NCBI GenBank assembly: GCA_963556695.1
Contig: CAUWAG010000004.1
Location: forward strand, 372,001 to 436,000
Direction of reading: 5' to 3'
DNA from: Anthostomella pinea
Taxonomy: Eukaryota; Ascomycota; Sordariomycetes; Xylariales; Xylariaceae
DNA: 64,000 nt
Positions 1 to 11,452 of the stretch are shown here, piece by piece; positions within the stretch are counted from its first letter, which is position 1; the number at the start of each line of letters is the position of its first letter. Below the pieces are notes generated by a model. It made no database searches. It saw nothing but the letters and a program-made list of their open reading frames with translations, and was not told the origin of the DNA. Both the position numbers and the translations under genes were made by a program.

Positions 1-2636
1 CTGGTCTGCCATTGTATTGGAGCCCCAAAGACAAAGTCGGAATCGCGCTCGAGGCGAATCGTCGGTCGTAAGCCCTGGCTGGCTGCGGGATCGTCACAGA
101 TGGGGTGAGAGGTGATGGTGGAAGTACCTAGGTAGGTAGATGTAACACCCACGACAGTTGAGGCGGGTAAGGCAGGTATGCAGGTGTATGTACCTGTACC
201 TACCTTAGGTTGGTGTGCAGGTGGTCTGCATGTGGGCTGGGGAGATGTGGTGTGGGCAGTGCAGTATGGAAGATGGAAGGATATATTGCAGATTTGCAGA
301 TTCCCTCGAGTTGTGCGGGTGTGTTTTGTGGGAGAAGGTAAACAAGCTTGGGGAGGAAGCCACGGGTTTTTGGAGGTGGGAGGACAGGCACCAGGAAAGG
401 TCTCCGGGGAAAGCGCGCCTGCACACCTGCACTGCTGCGAGGGGCAACCACCAAGTTGGAATGTGGATACAGAGATACAGGAAACACCGGTCAGAACCGC
501 AATTCGCAGCCTGTTCAACCAACTTTTGGGGAGTAGTGGAAGAATTTTGACCGGGATCTCGAGGCTGAGGACGTCTGCAACCTGCATGCCGAGCCACAGA
601 GCCGTAGTCCGTGGTGATTCAACGGCCGTTGGTGCAAGAACATCTGCAGTGGGATCTCCCGCAATGCATGTCCCTATTGCAGGCTGCTGCCAGTTGCCTG
701 AGGATTTATAGCAGAACTGAGGTGTATGTGGTCATGCAATGTCAAACGCGTGTGCATTGCACCTTGGATATGGGGTGAGTGATGTGTCGATACCAAGTGG
801 ACTGGAAGCTCGGGATCAGGGCAAGATGTCAAGTGTGCACAAACTAATCTCAGGGGTGGGTGTAATGCAGTTGCCTACATCACGCACCGCAGATCTGAAC
901 GAAATAGTTGAAGGTCTGGTCAGATCTCGCAGATAGACAGTTTCGAAGCACACATGATTCTGATCCTCCCCTCATCACCGAATCAAGTCAAGCACTATGT
1001 ACTCAAGGACGAGAGGGCCTTGGCAGCATGATGGGCTTCACAACTCTATCTGCAGTTTGGGCACTCGGGGGCACAATCATGAAGGGATATTGCAGATGGC
1101 GGCAGCTCCCTGCGCGAAATAATGCATGTTTCACATCCAACTTGTATCCATTCAAACAGTGGTCTTTCTCTCCCTACGTGAGTCAAACGGACGGTGGTGA
1201 TAACGACTGGACCAAAGGAAGACGGGAGGACACAGGCATGATGTGGAGCTTGCAGCTGGGTTGCATGACGAACGCAGAACGAACCGACGAACGAACGAGC
1301 GAAAAGTGACTAAGGAAGCTCTCCTTGAAGAACTACGTACTTTGAATCGAGGACCTCTTGTGCCTAGTCTTGTTTGCTGATCCTTCTGGTTGGTTTGTGA
1401 TGGCCAGACTGATTCATGGGTTCCTTGAAGGGACCAGGCAAATCATGCAAGCTATAAGGGATCCCCATTACAAAGAAGTTCTTTGTAGTCTTACCACCAT
1501 CTAAATAGTACGAGAAGAATGTCGAAGGCACTGGAGGACGATCTCATTGAAAAGAGTCTGTTGTCGTCCACCCAGTGGGCAGGTCGTTCAGTGGGCACTG
1601 AGCCACTAGTTTACCCCCTTCAAGATTATACTCCAATCTTGCCAGCGGGTCATACTGTCTGCCTACCAGTAGGCCGGATCCTCCAGGCGAAGTCACATTC
1701 ATTGTGAATTATCCATTAAAAGCGAGCTCCACGTCTCTACCTAGGTATGCATCTAAGGGGAGCATCTACAAAGAAATGCATCAAGGCAATAAGCGAATTG
1801 AGTCGTGCCTAACTACTAGCATATAGCGAGATATCTGGGGCTATCAATGCGATCTAGGTATCGTCAATAGTTCTATCCGACGATGGAGTAGAACGTAAAC
1901 TGCACCCACCTCCTCCGATCCCGAGATCTCAGATGCTGACACGATGGGTCAGATCTCCTTTTCCGATCATCATGTCAAGCGATCCCACGGCCCCTTTTCA
2001 GACCTAACCACCTTGTCACTCTCTCGGATCATCGCGTATTGATATCAACTCGGTAGCCCCATCATGATAGCCGGCCACTCCAACACAACAATATCGTCCT
2101 GGCTCCTCATTAAACTCGGCTTCATACGCTTGAGCGGCAGAAGCAGCTCAAGCGGTCTGCCAACCCTCGCAGTGGGTCGTGCGGCCGGAACGGTGCGGAA
2201 TCGGACCCGTATCTCCTGCTTATCAACGTAGGAGTGGGACAGGTAGCGGATGAATTCCTGCCGTAAACCTGGAATCTGTCACTGAAACGCATTGGTCAAA
2301 CGAGATCATTGATGAAGGAAAGGGAGGTTGAATCAGCTAACGTCTTGCAGAGACCGCCAACACATGCCAGCTAGTTCATCCCTTGCACTCTCTCTCCGAT
2401 GATGCACTCGTCACTTCCTTAGGGAATACTGGACTATGATCACGCAGCCTCTGGAGAAAGATCTACTGTTCATCCGCTGAATGTATTTATGTAGCGCTCG
2501 CGCTACTATATTCCATGCTAATGAGTGATCTGTACACCTACTTCTTCCCTCCCGCTGCCTCGTTTCTCAAAACACGCAAAGCGTCCGAACCGACGCCCCC
2601 CTCAGGCCGTCCACTCTATTACCCTTTGAACGTTCC
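1..2636. other. Gene-poor stretch, no supportable gene
   Basis: No reading frame here has a recognisable domain, convincing splice structure or codon pattern. Open frames between 178 and 1309 overlap on both strands in several phases, as expected by chance in moderately GC-rich DNA. Short runs of the tetramer GGTA occur near 126-141. This may be the flank of a gene lying left of the window; I see nothing else. Confidence 0.5.
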
Positions 2637-3456
2637 TCAAAGCCTCTGCTTACATTTCCCCTTGGCCTGATTGTCAGGACGCTCGCAATCGCAGGCCTCC
2701 GGCCTCCCACAGTCGTCATTCTTGCCACATTCCTTACCAAGATGAAGACAAAACCTCACCCTCCCCTCCAACTTTTGCACGCCCCCATCTCTCTCCAAAA
2801 TGTCATCCGGCCGGCTGACGCCATTGCGGGGGACCAAACCCTCGCGCAGCGCGGGAAAGATGTGCTCGGGCCGGATTTTGGACCTATTAGCAAACTAGAG
2901 TCAGCAATTACTGCTTTCAGATATTGTGACGAGAAGCAAGGAGCCGGGGTGCATGTCGCGGGAGCAAAGGGCTCTTGACACAGGCTTAAAGACGAAATTT
3001 AGCCCCAAAAAATGGCCATGAGGGGAAATGAGAGACTCTAAAATGTACATACGGGTCGGCCACCTCACGACCATCAACCCCATCCCAGACCGCGCGCAGG
3101 TGATCGCGCAACTCGGGCGTCTCGGCGGCCTCTTCGACCTAGCAGGCTAGCACCTCGGCCGAGGCCCTCACGAAGCCGAGGACCTCGTGGAAGGGGCCCA
3201 GAGACCGGAACACGCCGTCGTCGGCCATGTGCATGTAGCCATGTCGGTGCTTTGGCAGGGCCGCCGCGCGCTTCTGGAAGGTCTTGTATTTCTCTGAGTC
3301 TCGGGGGGCGGCCTGATTCTGGGTTATGGATTGGTGGATGGATGTTTGGTAGATGTGGATTGGATTGGGGTCGTGGCTACGGACGGGTACGAGGCCGGCT
3401 GTGGTACTAGCGGCTAGGAGGCTGGCGATGATGGTCCAGGAGAGAGTCAGCTTCAT
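2637..3456 (-). pseudogene. Small secreted protein gene with an in-frame TAG
   Basis: Two exons: 3456-3053 and 2883-2637, separated by an intron with a GTATGT donor and a TAATAG acceptor; the phase is kept across the join. The protein would be about 216 aa. It starts with a signal peptide (MKLTLSWTIIASLLAASTTA) and ends with a Cys-rich tail (CLHLGKECGKNDDCG, then ACDCERPDN). Codon 106, at about 3139-3141, is TAG, but the same frame continues with protein-like sequence (VEEAAETPELRDHLRAVWDG) up to the donor. A C-to-T change of CAG is the simplest cause. An alternative is a 33-nt intron (GTGAGG...CTGCTAG) that removes the stop in phase, but 33 nt is very short for a fungal intron. I do not recognise the family; a secreted or effector-like role would be a guess. 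Confidence 0.6.
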
Positions 3457-5543
3457 TGTGACTTTGTTATTGTATGAAATATCGTAGGTTGGTGTGTTGT
3501 ACGGCTTGATATTGTGGACGATTAGGAGTTTCTCTTTTCAGCAGTGGTTGAACAAGTCGTGAAAGAGCTGCGTGGTTCCTGAGAGGGTAGTACTCTATGC
3601 TTCTCGAGGGTCCTTAAGGGGGCGGTATTCCTCGTTATATACCTAGGGCAAGAAACCATCGAGGGCACCAAAGCGGCCCGGTCCTTTGCCAATTGAAGAT
3701 CAATCCAGATCAGCTATTGGGCCATTGTTCAGCCTTTATCTGTCAGGGGGGCGCCGATAGGCACTCTCAGATGGAAATAGCACTCGGGAAGAGGCCAGGT
3801 CGAGCTTAAATACCATGGACATGGATGACGGACCCGAAAAGCCCTTGTGCGTGGACTGTTTTCTTTGTCAAGGAAGTTGAATCACCACATAAAGGTAGCA
3901 CTGCATGATGTACAGTGGGATGGCTTGACAGGTAGCCCTGCCAAGTACCCGCACACAAGGGTAAGGGAGCAATATATTTGATTTCTTAAGATAGGAAACC
4001 AACTGTCTGATCGTCTCTAGAGCTACGTCGCCTCTGCGCTGTCAGTGACCAGCCCTTGTACATTGATTCAGCGTTCCTTCGCTTATAGCACGATCCTTCC
4101 GGAATGGGAAGCCAGATGATCACTGTCTATAAATATGCAGGATGGTAAATCGTAGCAGCTCCGTACGCTGGGGGCTGAGGCGACTATGTCCGTACTTGCC
4201 TGCTAGAAATACGCATATTCATACTGCCCGCCCGTTCTCACCGACATTTACCTGGTAGACAGAGCTTTATACGATAGTCACTTTCCATCATGTTCTAGCA
4301 GGAAATATACCATCATATACGGAGCCAGAATCCCCAAACATACATAGTTCATGGAGTCGCCAGCATTTACCATCCCACATATCTGTACGTCGTAGTGTTG
4401 CGCTTGCTTAGAGTGTACCAGCCGTGCGCCGAGACGCGCGAGCTGGTCAGCAAGTAGCCCGTTATAGAATGACTATAAAGGATTACCACCTCTGTAAAAG
4501 GAGGCAGCTCCCCTTTTGGAAACATCCTCTGCGCAATAAAAGGCTGCAAGGATCAGACGGAATTAGAAATCGAACAACGGCATCGACTGTACCCTTCTTC
4601 TTCAGTACCCATTTTGCGTCGATCAGGTGGCCCAGAATGGCATCACCAGGAGGCCTGAACTTGAACGTGCCTCTCCCCATGTTCTAATAGTCCTGGATTG
4701 CTGTTGCTGCCAGGATTTCGTCAGAGAGTTATTACCTACAATACCTGCGACGGGCATACAACAGTCTTGCAAACCAAGTCCGTATCGTGAAGGACCCGTA
4801 GCGATTGAAGCTGACAGACAGCTTCATACGGTGCTATTCGCTCTTCGGCAGCCACAGGTGCAGGTCCTTTCGACTTTGATAGGCGCAACATTCTCAGGAG
4901 GCTCTGAAATCTGGCCTCATATCGCCAGCGCGGCAATGTAGCTGGATGGCCTACACCAACAGAAGGAAACAGGTCGGCATGGACGAGGAAAGAACGTCAA
5001 ATGAATACCGAAACTTTGAAGGCAAGGCCAACAAGTGTTGTTTCTTATGCCACTGCTTTGATTACATCCGAGGGACAAGTTCGAATGAGTGTGTCGCATG
5101 CGTCTCTTGCATGGCGAGTCAACCTGACACATGTGAGCTGGCCTTGCGGCAATCAGGATGGGACAACTGCGGATCAACTTGGTCATCGCATCTTGCGAAT
5201 CCCAAGTATGACAACGCGAATTTCCGGGGAAAGTGATCTACACAACTTCGTATCATCCAAACAGTTCACGATATAGCAAGCAGCATGGTCGATGGTTGGT
5301 AGGTAGGTAGTCAATTGCCGACTATCCTAGGGGACCTCGTCCGTAGTAGACGAGAGCCACCAATGCAAATCATCACGAGATGCATATCCATCGTACCATA
5401 TCAGAGCAGCGTCAATGACAAACATCCCATCCATTCCTGATGCGCCATGAATCCATCGCCCCGTCGATGATCCATCCCGAAACCACCCATGCGTTCGTGT
5501 ATGTTTGTATGTATCAAATACGATCCACGACTCGTGCCTTGAT
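3457..5543. other. Intergenic, no supportable gene
   Basis: About 2.1 kb between two minus-strand genes. The open frames at 4367-5276 lie on both strands, overlap each other, and lack domains or paired splice sites. The left part is presumably the promoter of the small secreted protein gene, and the right part holds the 3' flank of the 93-aa stress-type gene. Confidence 0.5.
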
Positions 5544-5927
5544 CTATCTGGCGGCAGCGTCCTTGGGCGGGCCGGACAGGTTGTCCTTGCCCTCGCGACC
5601 GACATTGCTCAGGTCGACGTCGCCCTTGCTGGCGGGCTCCCGCAGACCCGAGGTCGAGCCAGCGCCGGTCGAGATGTCGCTCGAGACGCCACCGGAACCG
5701 ACATTGACGGTGCGTGCGTCAGCCGAGTTCCAGTCGGAGGCGACCGGGGGCTGCTCGGGGAGAGGCAGGTTCTCCTGGGCCTCGTTGACCTTCTTGGTCT
5801 TCTGGTCAAGGGATGCTGATGACGTAACGTTAGTGAGCCATTCGTCTCAAGATACCCCTCCTGTCAAACTGCGCAGGACTGTTGACTGGTGGGAACTGGA
5901 GCTGTCGAATATCTTACCGTGAGTCAT
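5544..5927 (-). CDS. Small hydrophilic conserved fungal protein, stress-type promoter
   Basis: Two coding exons: 5927-5918 (10 nt, ATGACTCACG) and 5815-5544. The intron has donor GTAAGAT, branch CACTAAC and acceptor CATCAG. A further intron (6028-5930, GTAAGTCC to TTTTGCAG) lies in the 5' leader and ends two bases before the ATG. The 93-aa product is very hydrophilic, with no membrane segment and no cysteine. It has an N-terminal charged part (SLDQKTKKVNEAQENLPLPE) and a Gly/Ser-rich middle (TVNVGSGGVSSDISTGAGS). I recognise it as a short protein type common in ascomycetes, but know no established name or function. The two CRE palindromes and STRE-like AGGGG motifs upstream suggest stress or developmental control; this is inference. 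Confidence 0.75.
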
Positions 5928-6250
5928 TTCTGCAAAAATCCAAGTTAGCAAATGCGCCTCCAGGAGCAATGATGCCAAGAGCTGTTCTCGAGGTGATCAC
6001 AGCGGGAGGGTCTGATGGTGGGACTTACTGGTGGTTGTTGGATGTGAACTGGTAGATACGAGTTTGTGGTTGTGTTTGGTCCGAGTGTGTGTCACTGTGT
6101 GTTCGTGTTGATGATGGAGGAAAAGAAAGATTCAGAAGTAATAGCAAAGCTGGAGCTTGTGAAGCTTTTATTATGATGACGGGAGTGCCTTGACGACACA
6201 GCTTGTTGGAGGGGCTGGAGCTTGTGGTCCGGCGGGGCTCGGGCAGCAAT

Positions 6251-6309
6251 TGACGTCACATTGGAGGGGCAGAGGACGAAGACCTGCCTGAGTGACGTCA
6301 AAACACGTG
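6251..6309. promoter_or_regulatory. Two CRE palindromes and a CACGTG box
   Basis: Perfect TGACGTCA palindromes at 6251-6258 and 6293-6300 are followed by CACGTG at 6304-6309. AGGGG (STRE-like) pentamers occur close by. These lie 320-380 bp upstream of the ATG of the 93-aa gene and just upstream of its leader exon. TGACGTCA is the established target of ATF/CREB-type bZIP factors in fungi. Binding here is inferred from sequence only. Confidence 0.5.
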
Positions 6310-6814
6310 CAGATTTGCCCTATTCCGAAAACTCCACCGACACCCAGGCCTGATATCTCGATCCAGTGATCCAGGAACAGATTCCATCAAATTCCTTCAG
6401 CTTAGCGGGCCGTGGCACATGTTAGCTGCAGGCGGGGGGCGGCTGTTGACGGGCAGCGGGATTGTTGCTTGTTGATTGGCAGACGGCGTGCTTGCCGGAA
6501 GCTCACAGATTGGGTCGAGTCCAAGAACAAGTTAGCCTGCATGAAAAACCATCTCCTATTGGATTCATCAGTCCAAGCCTGCCCAGGCGCCAACAATGCT
6601 GCCCAGTCGCCAGCCTTGCCAGCTAACTACTACCTAACGGAGGTGGTGTATGCTGTTTCGCAGGTGGTATCTCCCCAGCCTTGGCCATAATTACCAATGA
6701 CATGATACCGTGAACGCCAAAACCCCATGCACAGGTGTGGTTCGCGAAACAGCCCGGCGCACCTTATGGATGCCTTCAACATGACTCATTACTGTCGTGT
6801 GGTGGAATGATCCA

Positions 6815-8450
6815 TCATCCCATCCTCTTGTCCGTCTCCCCCGACGTGACATTGTTGCCCTCGTCTGGATTCAGATAGTTGGCATCCTCCGCTGCCTCGT
6901 ACTCGGCTATCATATCCGTCACCACCTCTCGGGCTTCGTCGAACTCGTGCAAGTTCTCCGAGAAGGGGGCCGTCTTCTTATACCCGTCCATAAAGGCATT
7001 TCGCTTTCTCATGCCATCGTATTGTCTGACGATGCGTTTGAACAGCTGTTGCATGCGGTCAGCCACCGTCACTGATCCGGTTCACCGGCATGTTACGAGA
7101 AAGGAACTTACCGTCGCGATGCTGGTATGGTTTGCCAACATCAGCCCACTAACACGATGACTCATGGGGACATATGGGCTGCGCTTTGTCAGAGCAACTT
7201 GTATGCTGGCAGGGCCCCATGGGATGAAAGTCGCCAGTTTCCGTTCCCGAATACGTAGAAGACTCTTGTGAACATCTGTCGGATCAACCTCGCCTTGAAT
7301 GACATTAAGGATCGAGATATAACAACTTTTCTTGCCAGGCACCGTTGAGACCATGCGGTTCTTGGGCTGCAGCAATCGTCGCATAACATCCAGCACCGTC
7401 GTTTTCCGCACCGTCTTGGCCTGCTCGACTTGGTCGCCAGTAAATGGAGTATATGAAGTCATCAGGAAATGACATCGCGGTGTCGGGATCAAAGAAGCCA
7501 GGATGCTGACAAGATCGTTGTGCATGTAGCCCGGGTATCGTAATGTCGTCGTGCTCGCTGACATGACCGTCGATACTAGCTGGTTTGTCTGTTGAAACGA
7601 AGCTTGTTGGACGTGGAGTCTGTCGGCGGCAATGTGGGATAAGGCTCCATTGTCAAGAACCACCACCGAGTCGGCGTTTTGTGTAAGTCGTCTCATCGAG
7701 AGAAGACTGTTGTATGGGTGCACAACAACATTGTCGTTCGACGTATCGGGAAAAACGGAGTATGTTTGGATGATCTTCTTGGGGAATCGGTCGTTCATTC
7801 GTTCCAGGAGAAAAGATCCAAGCCCCGAACCTGTACCTCCCGCGATGGAATGGAGCAGCATAAAGCCCTGGAGAAACGATCAGTGGGCAGGTACTGGATC
7901 GAATGACGCCAGTCCTTACCTCAAGGGAGTCACTGCCATCCGCTTCCCGTTCGATCATCTCCATGATCTCCTCATGCACGGCTTCTCCCGACTGATAGCC
8001 ATCACCCCAGTTGTTCCCGGCTCCTATGCCGCTCTTTCCGATGAAGAAGTTCTCTGGGTTGTAAATGTTTTTGTAAGGACCGGTCTGTATGCCGTTGAGG
8101 ACTCGGGGCTCGAGATCTATCAGGATGGCTCTGGGGATGTATCTCGTGTCGTCGCTCTGGTAGAAGAAGACATCTTTCCGGTCACCGCCTTCTTTCGCAA
8201 AGTCCTCAAGATTGCCATCTTGGTTGATGCCATGTTCCTGGCACAGCTGCTGCCAGAACTCACTTCCAACTGCCTAGAGGTCAGCGACTGCGCTGTCGCT
8301 TCGCTGCGCATCGATAACTGCGTGGAGGTTGAACTGACTGCTATTGCCGCATTGGCCCGCCTGGATTGTGATGATTTCCCTGGACCGTATTAGAAAGCTG
8401 AATGTTCCTACCAGGCAATGCCTCTGAACAGGGCAGGCCTACCTGGGCAT
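6815..8450 (-). CDS. tubG: Gamma-tubulin
   Basis: Five exons: 8450-8443, 8379-8339, 8269-7920, 7867-7112 and 7045-6815. Together they encode 461 aa, near the family's usual length of about 450-460. The first coding exon is only 8 nt (ATGCCCAG) and joins to give [20 protein letters not shown]. The tubulin GTP-binding signature appears as [11 protein letters not shown] in exon 4. Gamma-specific sequence includes [17 protein letters not shown] and [14 protein letters not shown]. Gamma-tubulin is the core of the gamma-TuRC at spindle pole bodies and nucleates microtubules. The second donor is the less usual GTCAGT, but it restores the conserved GNSIGSEFW reading. No break was found. The gene is transcribed away from the unknown gene starting at 9967, leaving a shared 1.5-kb upstream region. 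Confidence 0.95.
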
Positions 8451-9966
8451 TCTTGCGACATCTGTTGGCTCATGGCAGACTTCGCAGCAGTGGAAGCCTC
8501 CGATGTCGACGAAATCTACCTACTTAATTTGGGTGTTTCACGAGTAGCGCGTAAGGTTCCCCCGACGTTGGCGAGGCGGGGTTGCACCAACGTGGTGGTA
8601 TACTGCATAAGTGCATACATGAGCTTGTCCAGCCACAATTACGCGTCAATGCAGCTATGCGTAAGTCAAATATACCCGCCGATTTGTTTAAGGTCGAGCA
8701 GGGTGACAGGGTCTTTTGCATTATTTTTCTTCAGCCCTGACCATTGCTTTTTGAGAGGCTGATGAACCCTGATCCTTCATCACTCTATTGTTCGCAGATC
8801 AATCCAATGTTGAGATGGTCATTTCGGGCCTCCCGAAGCGGTTGTCTGCGCCTTCAAAGCACGAAGTCTGGTAGGTATCAGGACAACTCTCTTTCGCTCG
8901 TCGATTTCCGCCCGCCCGAGACTCGACGATGTGTTTTTATTTTTTAGACATCTAAACTGCCCGTTTCAGGGTCTCTTTCGGGTTCTCATAGCATGAAGTA
9001 TGATGCCATGCGTCCGTTGTCAACTTGGTTAGCTCTAGGGGACGTTCAACTCCACTCGACCGTCGAGGCACCGAACTCGACGCTTGTGTTAGCTTCACCA
9101 AAAGTACGACTCCAAAGTTCAGGCTGACGTAACTTGGTAACGAGCATCATGCTAAACCACCTGTGTCGTGTCCTGGAAACACCGACTGCGGCTGCTTGCC
9201 TGTGAGGCTGAACCCAGCCTGCAGATTGGCAATATTTGCTTTTACCAGCAGCTGTCCGGAGTGCCGTTTCTTTTGTTGTCCCAAGACCGCTGTGGTCTGA
9301 TGAAGGTGGCGGTTTCAAGAACCTCGATATAGTTTAGCCCTCGTCACAATTCACAGGCTATTGTGACCAAGGACAACAATAATAATAACAAGCTCCAAGA
9401 CTCATTGGGCTGAGTCGGCTGAAGTCGAATCCACCCAGCTGCGTATCATCAGATCTGGACCCGGAGCTACCATGACTCCTGAACTTCCCCGAGACCAATT
9501 GATCGCTTCAAGCCGTGATATAATAGTCGCAGCTTCTCTCCTCCAAACTCGCTCCCGCTCACTCGGCCCTCGTTCGGTATCTTTCTAGTATTCTGTTTCA
9601 ACACAAGCTTGTGTCACACACGCACACCATTGTTACTACTTTGACCTCTATCTGTATTCAATTGTACACTTTGTATACATTATTCCCCTATTGAGCCGTG
9701 TCTGATACCCCTCATTCTCATCCCGCCTTGCGTCCGATCCCTTGATTGCTCGTTATCACTGTCAAACTTGCTCTCCCCCACATCCAATCAAATCTTTACA
9801 GGGACGCGTTCAAGGGCAGCCGGCAGCCGCAGGAGTAGGAACAGGCTCACCTGCAAGGGATTGCGATTGCGTGTGCGCTAAACTCTTGCTGGGTGTTCGC
9901 AGCGCCGCAGCGGGTTCCTCAGCCTCTATCGATTGAAGATTCGAGGGAAGGGAAAAAGGGTCGATC
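8451..9966. promoter_or_regulatory. Shared divergent upstream region
   Basis: About 1.5 kb between the divergent starts of gamma-tubulin and the 460-aa gene at 9967. The right end (about 9540-9800) is pyrimidine-rich and ends in CTTTACAG near 9800, compatible with a leader intron acceptor of the right-hand gene. No gene is supportable inside; frames at 8744-9318 look like chance. Confidence 0.4.
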
Positions 9967-11452
9967 ATGCAGCGGCTGGAGCGGCCGGGTATGCACAGAG
10001 CGGCCACCTCGACAGGGGCGCAGAATGCAGCTCCCTTCTTCTCGACCAACATCTGGGGCAGTGGCAGCTCTTCCAACCACAACACCACATCCACATCCAC
10101 CCTCAGCCCGCCCAGCAGCAGATCACGGCCCGGAACGAGTGCAGGCGATCGAGAAGGCAGCCAGCCCAACACCCTGAGAAAAGAGCGCAGCCACAGTCGG
10201 AGGCCATCCTTCGGCCGCAAGGTCTCCTCCCCGTCGCCGGGCAGAAACAAGCGCAGCGCGAGCTCGTCGACCACCAATGGGGGCGGAGGTCCGACAGTCG
10301 TGACCGACGCCGCGATACTCCCCGCCCTGCCCGACTTTGCGCTCCTCACCGCCGCCAAGATAGCCAGGGACCACGAGATCGTCCAGTCGCCCGGGTCTGT
10401 CGACTCCTACAGCAAGATGTTGACCGGCCGCTCGGCCCCCACGCCTACCAATGGCTACTTTACCACGACGACGACGACGACCTCACCACCGGTCACACAG
10501 TCCGGCATGTCGATACCGCCGCCAGAATCACCCTCGCTCTACCAGCACATACAGGATGTCGCGAACAAGCGCATATCGACATTGGACTACCTGCGCAAAG
10601 CGTAAGTGACATAGACGCCCCGTCTTAATTACTTCATGCAAGTCGCATTGAAGTCACTTCTCCATCATTCTCGCACTGGAAGCTAACACATCTCCCCATC
10701 ACAGGCACGAAGGCCGAGTCTACTGGTTCAACACCCTCCTCTTCGACAAGCCCGACCTCGCGCGCATGCCCTACTTCGAAAGCCGCAAGCTGGCGCGGCG
10801 CGCGACAAACTACCTCCTCCTCGGCCTCTCCCTCCCGGCTGTCATTGACCTCAACTCCTCGACCCCCCTCGAGTTCCTGCGCTCGCTCAACACGCTCCTC
10901 GCCGAGTTCGACTCGTACCAGCAGATCCACACCGAGAACGGCGTGAACTCGTCGTCGCTGTCACGCGCCCGCCTCCCGCAGATGTTCCGCCGCGGCGCCG
11001 GCGGCAAGGGCCGCCGCCAGTCGGGCGCCGCGGGCATGGACTTCGACGGCTCGCTAGGAATAGCAGCGGCGGCGGCGGGCGACGGGTCGGCGGTCAACTC
11101 GGCGCCCGCCGGCGTCATCAGCTTCGGGCTGGGCGGCGAGGGCAACGACCTGCTGCCGGGCGAGGAGTACACGCACCTGCTGACGCCGAACCTACCCTTC
11201 GACCCGGACTTCTTCGAGACCTTCGCCACGCTGTGCGACGTGCTGATCGACTGCTACTCGCGCCTGATGAGCCTGCTGCCGTCGCCGCGTGATTGCAGTC
11301 CTGTCGTCGCCGAGCTGTTCACCAAGGCCGACGCCCGCGTCCGCAAGATCATCATCCAGGGCGTCGTTAAGGAGTTTGAGGACTCGAGCCGCGCTGGGCT
11401 GAAGCAGGAGGTTGCTAGCGTGGGCAAGGTCGTGCTCGGCGGGCTGATGTAA
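9967..11452 (+). CDS. Conserved fungal protein of unknown function
   Basis: Two exons, 9967-10601 and 10705-11452 (donor GTAAGT, acceptor CACAG, phase kept), encode 460 aa. The first about 110 residues are low-complexity, rich in Ser, Pro and Gly, with basic patches (KERSHSRRPSFGRK), and look disordered. From about residue 115 the sequence becomes ordered and helical (ALLTAAKIARDHEIVQSPGS, then YQHIQDVANKRISTLDYLRK), with a second ordered block after a Gly/Ala-rich insert (FFETFATLCDVLIDCYSRLM). No transmembrane segment or catalytic motif is visible. The evenness of the ordered parts suggests a scaffold or adaptor, but I do not recognise the family. Confidence 0.85.

Noticed and set aside
178..1309. 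Several overlapping frames of 60-177 codons on both strands
   Set aside because: No domains, no splice support, mutually overlapping phases; consistent with chance.
4917..5276. Cysteine-containing frame that might be a small secreted protein
   Set aside because: No signal peptide, and an equally long frame lies antisense; no support.
6025..6301. Minus-strand frames of 69-74 codons upstream of the 93-aa gene
   Set aside because: They lie in the spliced 5' leader and promoter and contain low-complexity Ser/Thr/Gln sequence only.
7632..8393. A 253-codon plus-strand frame
   Set aside because: Exactly antisense to gamma-tubulin exons, with no domain of its own.
9810..10628. Frames of 182 and 231 codons overlapping the start of the 460-aa gene
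   Set aside because: GC-rich shadow frames; only the 9967 frame continues in phase across the intron into conserved-looking sequence.
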